The position numbers were made by a program, and so were the translations under genes. From Isoptericola dokdonensis DS-3 (lineage in GTDB: Bacteria > Actinomycetota > Actinomycetes > Actinomycetales > Cellulomonadaceae): a DNA stretch of 64,000 bases. Location: NCBI RefSeq assembly GCF_001636295.1, contig NZ_CP014209.1:1-64000 (forward strand), given 5' to 3'. Below, piece by piece: positions 59,035 to 64,000 of this stretch (position 1 is its first letter; every line of letters begins with the position of its first letter). The notes beneath the pieces were generated by a model. That model was given only the letters and a program-made list of their open reading frames with translations. It had not been told where the DNA came from and made no database searches.

Positions 59035-60531
59035 GTGACCCAGCTGGTCGACTACACCGACGCGGTCCGACGGTTCGACCCGGTGCTCGGCATCGAGGTG
59101 CACGTCGAGCTCGGCACGCGCACCAAGATGTTCTGCGCGGCGGAGGTGAGCTTCGGCGCGGACCCGAACACGCAGACGACCCCGGTGAGCCTGGGCCTGC
59201 CCGGTGCGCTGCCGGTCGTGAACGGCACCGCCGTCGAGTACGCGATCCGCATCGGTCTGGCGCTGAACTGCCAGATCGCGGAGTCGTGCCGCTTCGCCCG
59301 GAAGAACTACTTCTACCCGGACGTCCCGAAGAACTTCCAGACCTCCCAGTACGACGAGCCGATCGCCTTCGACGGCTGGCTCGACGTGGAGCTCGAGGAC
59401 GGCACGGTGCACCGCGTCGAGATCGAGCGCGCCCACATGGAGGAGGACGCGGGCAAGAACACGCACGTCGGCGGCTCCACGGGACGGATCCACGGCGCGG
59501 AGTACTCGCTCGTGGACTACAACCGGGCGGGCATCCCGCTGGTGGAGATCGTCACGAAGCCCATCACGGGCGTCGGTGACCGTGGCCCCGAGGTGGCGCG
59601 CGCCTACGTGCAGGCGCTGCGGGACATCTTCCGCGTCCTGGACGTGTCCGAGGCACGCATGGAGCGCGGGAACGTCCGCGCGGACGTCAACGTGTCGCTG
59701 CGCCCGACGGCGGAGTCCCCGCTGGGCACGCGGACCGAGACCAAGAACGTCAACTCGTTCCGTTCGGTCGAGCGTGTGGTGCGCTACGAGATCTCCCGCC
59801 AGGCGGCGCTGCTGGACGCCGGCGAGAAGATCGTGCAGGAGACCCGGCACTGGCACGAGGACACCGGCGTGACCACGGCGGGCCGCGTGAAGTCGGACGC
59901 CGAGGACTACCGCTACTTCCCGGAGCCGGACCTGGTGCCGGTCGAGCCGTCGCGCGAGTGGGTCGAGGAGATCCGCGCCACGCTGCCGGAGCTGCCGCAG
60001 GCGCGCCGCCGTCGTCTGCACGACGAGTGGGGCTTCGCCGACGCCGAGATGCGTGACGTCGTCAACGCGGGTGCTCTCGACCTCATCGAGTCGACGGTCG
60101 CGGCGGGTGCGTCGCCGGCCGCGGCCCGCAAGTGGTGGATGGGTGAGCTCGCCCGCCGTGCGAAGCAGGACGAGGTCGAGCTGGCCGAGCTGGCGATCAC
60201 GCCCGCCCAGATCGGTGAGCTGCAGGCGCTGGTCGACGCGGGGCGCATCAACGACAAGATCGCGCGCCAGGTGCTCGACGGCGTGCTCGCCGGCGAGGGC
60301 GACCCCGAGCAGGTCGTGGTCGCCCGCGGGCTGGAGGTCGTGTCCGACGACGGGGCGCTGCTCGCCGCGATCGACGAGGCGCTGGCCGCCCAGCCCGACG
60401 TCGTCGAGAAGGTCCGGTCGGGCAACCAGGGCCCGGTCGGAGCGATCATCGGCGCCGTCATGAAGACGACGAAGGGCCAGGCGGACGCCAAGCGCGTCCG
60501 CGAGCTGGTGCTGGAGAGGATCGGCCAGTGA
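59035..60531 (+). CDS. gatB: Asp-tRNA(Asn)/Glu-tRNA(Gln) amidotransferase subunit B
   Basis: 498-residue subunit that activates the misacylated tRNA and transfers ammonia. GatB signatures: [74 protein letters not shown] and [17 protein letters not shown]; the C-terminal YqeY-like domain ends ELVLERIGQ. An ATG at 59029 touches the AAGGAG at 59023-59028, so the GTG at 59035, with 6-nt spacing, is the better start. The stop overlaps the next gene (GTGA). Confidence 0.95.
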   Translation: MTQLVDYTDAVRRFDPVLGIEVHVELGTRTKMFCAAEVSFGADPNTQTTPVSLGLPGALPVVNGTAVEYAIRIGLALNCQIAESCRFARKNYFYPDVPKNFQTSQYDEPIAFDGWLDVELEDGTVHRVEIERAHMEEDAGKNTHVGGSTGRIHGAEYSLVDYNRAGIPLVEIVTKPITGVGDRGPEVARAYVQALRDIFRVLDVSEARMERGNVRADVNVSLRPTAESPLGTRTETKNVNSFRSVERVVRYEISRQAALLDAGEKIVQETRHWHEDTGVTTAGRVKSDAEDYRYFPEPDLVPVEPSREWVEEIRATLPELPQARRRRLHDEWGFADAEMRDVVNAGALDLIESTVAAGASPAAARKWWMGELARRAKQDEVELAELAITPAQIGELQALVDAGRINDKIARQVLDGVLAGEGDPEQVVVARGLEVVSDDGALLAAIDEALAAQPDVVEKVRSGNQGPVGAIIGAVMKTTKGQADAKRVRELVLERIGQ

Positions 60532-61109
60532 GGACCGCCGTCCTCGTCGGGGAGATGATGCGCCTGCGGCCGCTGGAGGCTCGGGACGGCGCTCGGCTCT
60601 GGGAGGCCGTGAACGACCCCGAGGGCCGGCGGCTGACCGGCACGACGGCGGCGTTCACGCGCGCGCAGGTCGACCGGTGGGCCGCGACGGTGGCCGACGA
60701 GGACGGTCGCTACGACTGGGCGATCACCCCGGCGGCGGTGCGGGACGGCGGGCTGGTCAGCGACGAGCTGATCGGGGAGATCGTCCTCAACGACCTCGAC
60801 CCGGTCGCGCGGTCGGCGAACCTGCGCCTCCAGATGCTTCCGGACTACCGGGGCCGCGGCTACGGCCGGGAGGCGATCGTCGAGGTGCTGCGGTTCGCCT
60901 TCGACGCGGATCCCGCCGACGGCGGGCCGCGGCTGCACCGGGTCAGCCTGGACGTGCTGAGCATCAACCCGCGGGCCAAGGCGCTGTACGGGTCGGTCGG
61001 GTTCGTCGAGGAGGGGCGGCTGCGCGACGCCTACCGGGACGGTGACGACTGGGCGGACGCCGTCGTCATGAGCATCCTGGAGGACGAGTTCCGGGCGACG
61101 CAGGACTGA
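60528..61109 (+). CDS. GNAT family N-acetyltransferase (RimJ/RimL-like)
   Basis: 193 aa. [20 protein letters not shown] at the N terminus, the acetyl-CoA motif [20 protein letters not shown], then [20 protein letters not shown] and [13 protein letters not shown], all typical of RimJ/RimL-type acetyltransferases. The GTG start overlaps the gatB stop by 4 bp, so it is co-translated with gatCAB. Acceptor unknown; a ribosomal or tRNA-related substrate is only suggested by position. Confidence 0.9.
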   Translation: MRTAVLVGEMMRLRPLEARDGARLWEAVNDPEGRRLTGTTAAFTRAQVDRWAATVADEDGRYDWAITPAAVRDGGLVSDELIGEIVLNDLDPVARSANLRLQMLPDYRGRGYGREAIVEVLRFAFDADPADGGPRLHRVSLDVLSINPRAKALYGSVGFVEEGRLRDAYRDGDDWADAVVMSILEDEFRATQD

Positions 61110-61196
61110 CGTCCTCCACGGCCGGGTGATGGTGCGCGAGCGCCGTCACCCGGCCGTCGCCGTCCCTGCGCCCGTGCCGCCGTCGGGCAGGGGCCG

Positions 61197-62567
61197 TCAG
61201 CGGCTCGTCCGCGCGCGGTGGAAGTCGTCGAGGGCGACCTTGCGCTCGGTCGCGTGGTCGACGAGGCGGGCGGGGTACCCCGGCGGTGGTGGGTCCAGCC
61301 GCCAGGGCTCGTGCGCCCGGGGGCCGTCGACGTCGCGCAGCTCGGGCACCCAGCGGCGCACGTAGTCGCCGTCGGGGTCGAACTTCTTCGCCTGGGTGAC
61401 GGGGTTGAAGACGCGGAAGTAGGGGGCGGCGTCGTAGCCGGTGCCCGCGACCCACTGCCAGTTGAGCTGGTTCTGCGACACGTCGCCGTCGACGAGGTGC
61501 GCCATGAAGTGCTCGGCGCCGCGCTGCCAGCGCACGTGCAGGTCCTTGACGAGGAACGACGCCACGACCATGCGCACCCGGTTGTGCATCCACCCGGTCG
61601 CGAGGAGCTGTCGCATCCCGGCGTCCACGAGCGGGTAGCCGGTGCGTCCCTCGCGCCACGCGTCGAGCAGCTCGGCCTCGGCGTCGTCCTGGGCCCACGC
61701 GTCCTCGGGGACGACGGCGCGCAGGGAGCGGCTCCGCGCCCCGGGCTGGTGGTGCAGCACGTCGGCGTGGAACTCCCGCCAGGCGAGCTCGGAGCGGAAC
61801 GTCGCGACGTCGTCGGAGGGCAGGCCCGGGGTGCCGGCGAGGTCGGCGAGCAGGGTGCGCGGGTGGACCTCGCCCCAGCGCAGGTGGACCGACATCGCCG
61901 AGGTCCCCGCGAGGTCGGGACGGTCGCGCTGCTCGGCGTACCCGGAGAGCCCGTCCCGCAGGAACGCGTGCCAGCGTCGGCGTGCCGCGGCCTCGCCGGC
62001 GCGGGGCAGCGTCGCGGTGGGTTCGACGGCGGGCAGGTCGTCCCGGCGCAGCGGGCGCCACGGGATCTCCCGCGGGCGTGGGGCGGGGGGACGCCAGCCG
62101 TGCTCGAGCCAGGCGCCGCGGAACGGCGTGAACACCTGGTACGGCGTGCCCGAGCCGGTGCGCAAACGGCCGGGGGAGACGGCGTACGCGGAGCCGGTCG
62201 TCACCAGCGGGACGCCGGTCGGCAGCGCCGCGCGGACGGCGTCGTCGCGGCGGGCACCGTACGGCTCGTGGCTCGCCGCGGCGTGCACCTCGGACGCGCG
62301 GGCCTCGCGCACGACGGCGGGCACCACCTCGCGGGGGTCGCCCCGGCGCACGACCAGCGCTCCCCCGCACGCCTCGTCGAGCGCGCGCAAGGAGTCCACG
62401 AGGTAGGCGAGCCGGTTCGCGCCGGCGCGGGACCACAGCGCCTCGTCGAGCACGTACAGGCCGACCACGTCGTCGCCGTCCGCGCGGGCCGCCTCGACGG
62501 CGGCCACGAGGGCGGGGTTGTCGGCCAGGCGGAGGTCGCGGCGGAACCACATCACGGTCGTCGGCAC
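61197..62567 (-). CDS. phr: Deoxyribodipyrimidine photolyase (class I)
   Basis: 456-residue FAD enzyme repairing UV cyclobutane pyrimidine dimers with light. N-terminal Rossmann antenna domain TTVMWFRRDLRLADNPALV; FAD-binding C-terminal domain with LAWREFHADVLHHQPG, MRQLLATGWMHNRVRMVVAS and DVSQNQLNWQWVAGTGYDAA. The start is taken as the GTG at 62567 because TACGGT lies 6 nt upstream and the family alignment begins there; a longer ATG frame from 62597 would add 10 non-homologous residues. Divergent from the peptide transporter. Confidence 0.93.
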   Translation of the reverse strand: MPTTVMWFRRDLRLADNPALVAAVEAARADGDDVVGLYVLDEALWSRAGANRLAYLVDSLRALDEACGGALVVRRGDPREVVPAVVREARASEVHAAASHEPYGARRDDAVRAALPTGVPLVTTGSAYAVSPGRLRTGSGTPYQVFTPFRGAWLEHGWRPPAPRPREIPWRPLRRDDLPAVEPTATLPRAGEAAARRRWHAFLRDGLSGYAEQRDRPDLAGTSAMSVHLRWGEVHPRTLLADLAGTPGLPSDDVATFRSELAWREFHADVLHHQPGARSRSLRAVVPEDAWAQDDAEAELLDAWREGRTGYPLVDAGMRQLLATGWMHNRVRMVVASFLVKDLHVRWQRGAEHFMAHLVDGDVSQNQLNWQWVAGTGYDAAPYFRVFNPVTQAKKFDPDGDYVRRWVPELRDVDGPRAHEPWRLDPPPPGYPARLVDHATERKVALDDFHRARTSR

Positions 62568-62573
62568 CCGGCC

Positions 62574-62579
62574 ACCGTA
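62574..62579 (-). promoter_or_regulatory. -10 element TACGGT (minus strand) for the photolyase gene
   Basis: Minus-strand TACGGT lies 6 nt before the GTG start, as in other leaderless genes of this window. Confidence 0.45.
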
Positions 62580-62647
62580 CGGGGCGCGGCCGGGCACCGC
62601 CGCACGGCCCGGTCGCAGGGCGCGGGCACCGGTGCCAGAGTTTGCTC

Positions 62648-64000
62648 ATGACCGAGCAGGCAGCGGTACCGGAGCCCCGCCCGCAGCACGAGGGTGACCG
62701 GGCGTTCTTCGGCCACCCCCGAGGGCTCATGACGCTGGCGACCACGGAGCTGTGGGAGCGGTTCAGCTACTACGGCATGCGCGCGATCCTCTACCTCTAC
62801 CTCGTCGACACCGTGCTCAACGGCGGTCTCGCGATGGACGAGACGACCGCTGCGGCGTTCGTCTCCATCTACGGCACGTCGGTGTACCTGCTGTCGATCC
62901 TCGGCGGGTGGCTGGCCGACCGGGTGATCGGCGCCCGCCGCTCCGTCCTCTACGGCGGCATCATCATCGCCGCGGGGCACGTGCTGCTGACCATCCCGAC
63001 GTACGGCGCGTCGATGGCCGGCATCGGTCTCGTGGCGCTCGGTACGGGCCTGCTCAAGCCCAACGTGTCGTCGATGGTCGGCGAGCTCTACGCCCGCGAC
63101 GACCCGCGCCGCGACCCCGCGTTCACGATCTTCTACATGGGGATCAACCTCGGGTCGTTCTTCTCCCCGATCGTGGTCGGCGCCGTCCAGCGGACCTGGG
63201 GCTACCACGCCGGGTTCTCGGTGGCGGCGATCGGCATGGCGATCGCGCTGGTGTTCTTCGTCGGCGGCTACCGCTACCTGGGCAAGGCCGGGACCGACAT
63301 CGCCAACCCGATCACCCCGGCCGACCGGCCGAAGGTGGTCCGGCTCGGGCTGCTGGTGCTCGGCGCGATCGCCCTCGCGACCGTCGTCGCCGTCCTCGTG
63401 TCCGGCGAGTGGGGCATCACCACCTTCATCGACGCGACGTCTTACCTGGCGCTCGTGACGCCCGTCGTGCTGCTCACCGTGATGTACCGGTCCCCGCGGG
63501 TCACCGAGGCCGAACGCCCGCGCGTCCTGGCCTACGTGCCGCTGTTCGTCGCGGCGATGCTGTTCTGGATGATCTTCGAGCAGGCCGCGACCACGCTCAC
63601 CCAGTTCGCCGACGAACGCACCCAGCTCTCCTTGTTCGGGTTCACGTTGTCGCCGGCGTTCTTCCAGTCGGTCAACCCGTTGTCGATCATCCTGCTGGCG
63701 CCGGTGTTCGCGTGGATCTGGACGAAGACGAACGACCGGCCGCCGACGGCGTACAAGTTCGTCATGGGTCTGGCGCTCGCGGCGCTGTCGTTCATCTTTC
63801 TCGCCGCCGCGTCGGCGGTCCTCGGCGACACCCTGGCGCCGCCATGGGTGCTTATCACCGTGTACGTGGTCCAGACGCTCGGTGAGCTGTGTCTGTCCCC
63901 GGTGGGCATCGCGGCGACGACGCTGCTCGCGCCGCGGGCGTTCCGCGGACAGGCGATGGCGCTGTGGTTCCTCGCGTCGGCCGCGGGCCAGGCGATCACG
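62648..64000 (+). CDS. POT/PTR2 family proton-dependent oligopeptide transporter (3' truncated by window)
   Basis: Proton-coupled di/tripeptide importer. The frame is open from the ATG to the last base (451 codons) with no stop. POT hallmarks: ExxERFxYY motif as TELWERFSYYGMRAILYLY (about residues 35-53), GGWLADRVIGARRSVLYGG, LGTGLLKPNVSSMVGELY, FYMGINLGSFFSPIVVG, and MIFEQAATTLTQFADERT. Multiple transmembrane helices are evident; the last helix or helices lie beyond the window. A weak -10-like CAGAGT lies 6 nt before the ATG. Confidence 0.93.
   Translation, partial: MTEQAAVPEPRPQHEGDRAFFGHPRGLMTLATTELWERFSYYGMRAILYLYLVDTVLNGGLAMDETTAAAFVSIYGTSVYLLSILGGWLADRVIGARRSVLYGGIIIAAGHVLLTIPTYGASMAGIGLVALGTGLLKPNVSSMVGELYARDDPRRDPAFTIFYMGINLGSFFSPIVVGAVQRTWGYHAGFSVAAIGMAIALVFFVGGYRYLGKAGTDIANPITPADRPKVVRLGLLVLGAIALATVVAVLVSGEWGITTFIDATSYLALVTPVVLLTVMYRSPRVTEAERPRVLAYVPLFVAAMLFWMIFEQAATTLTQFADERTQLSLFGFTLSPAFFQSVNPLSIILLAPVFAWIWTKTNDRPPTAYKFVMGLALAALSFIFLAAASAVLGDTLAPPWVLITVYVVQTLGELCLSPVGIAATTLLAPRAFRGQAMALWFLASAAGQAIT

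Overview
The window is chromosomal DNA from a high-GC Gram-positive bacterium. Coding sequence is extremely GC-rich at third codon positions, 4-bp ATGA/GTGA overlaps are frequent, many genes look leaderless, and the 16S rRNA reads like Micrococcales. By eye it resembles the Promicromonosporaceae/Cellulomonadaceae group (Isoptericola, Cellulosimicrobium, Cellulomonas). The genus is inference; the phylum is firm, supported by a complete conservon, a PhoX with a Streptomyces-type PHO box, GatCAB and an actinobacterial HemD-winged-helix protein.

Layout. 1-4087: end of nirB, then nirD, cobA and a HemD-like/winged-helix protein (nitrite assimilation, siroheme, probable regulator). 4092-9173: two-component system divergent from a LolA-like exported protein and an ABC exporter. 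9203-12068: moeA-moaC-mog/moaE molybdenum cofactor operon; the fused mog-moaE linker is encoded by a 69-bp near-perfect palindrome. 12088-14518: PHO box, Tat-exported phoX and a terminator. 14557-15294: repeat-rich stretch with two inverted copies of a hairpin repeat around a 108-aa orphan gene. 15369-18762: cysteine desulfurase, mnmA and a MetE-like protein. 18860-22071: HAD phosphomutase plus GH65 phosphorylase. 22143-24290: prolyl oligopeptidase. 24501-28469: conservon cvnABCDE. 28494-34912: flavin monooxygenase, ligA with an unusual insertion, an ICMT-DUF393 fusion and a membrane/SRPBCC-like protein, the last divergent from a TetR regulator across a perfect operator-like palindrome.

35668-50602 is the main accessory region. 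It holds a ThuA-like protein, a ROK repressor, a sugar ABC importer (ATPase, permease, lipoprotein), a Gfo/Idh/MocA oxidoreductase, a 1966-residue secreted ThuA/sugar-dehydrogenase/PKD/CBM mosaic, a secreted membrane-anchored protein and a xylose-isomerase-like TIM barrel. This gene content suggests outside-in oxidative, possibly 3-keto, sugar or glycoside catabolism. It is the best candidate here for an undescribed system.

51172-57077 is a complete rRNA operon (two promoters, 16S, tRNA-free spacer, 23S, 5S, terminator). 57209-61109: gatCAB and an acetyltransferase. 61197-62567: photolyase. 62648 to the end: a POT-family peptide transporter that runs off the window.
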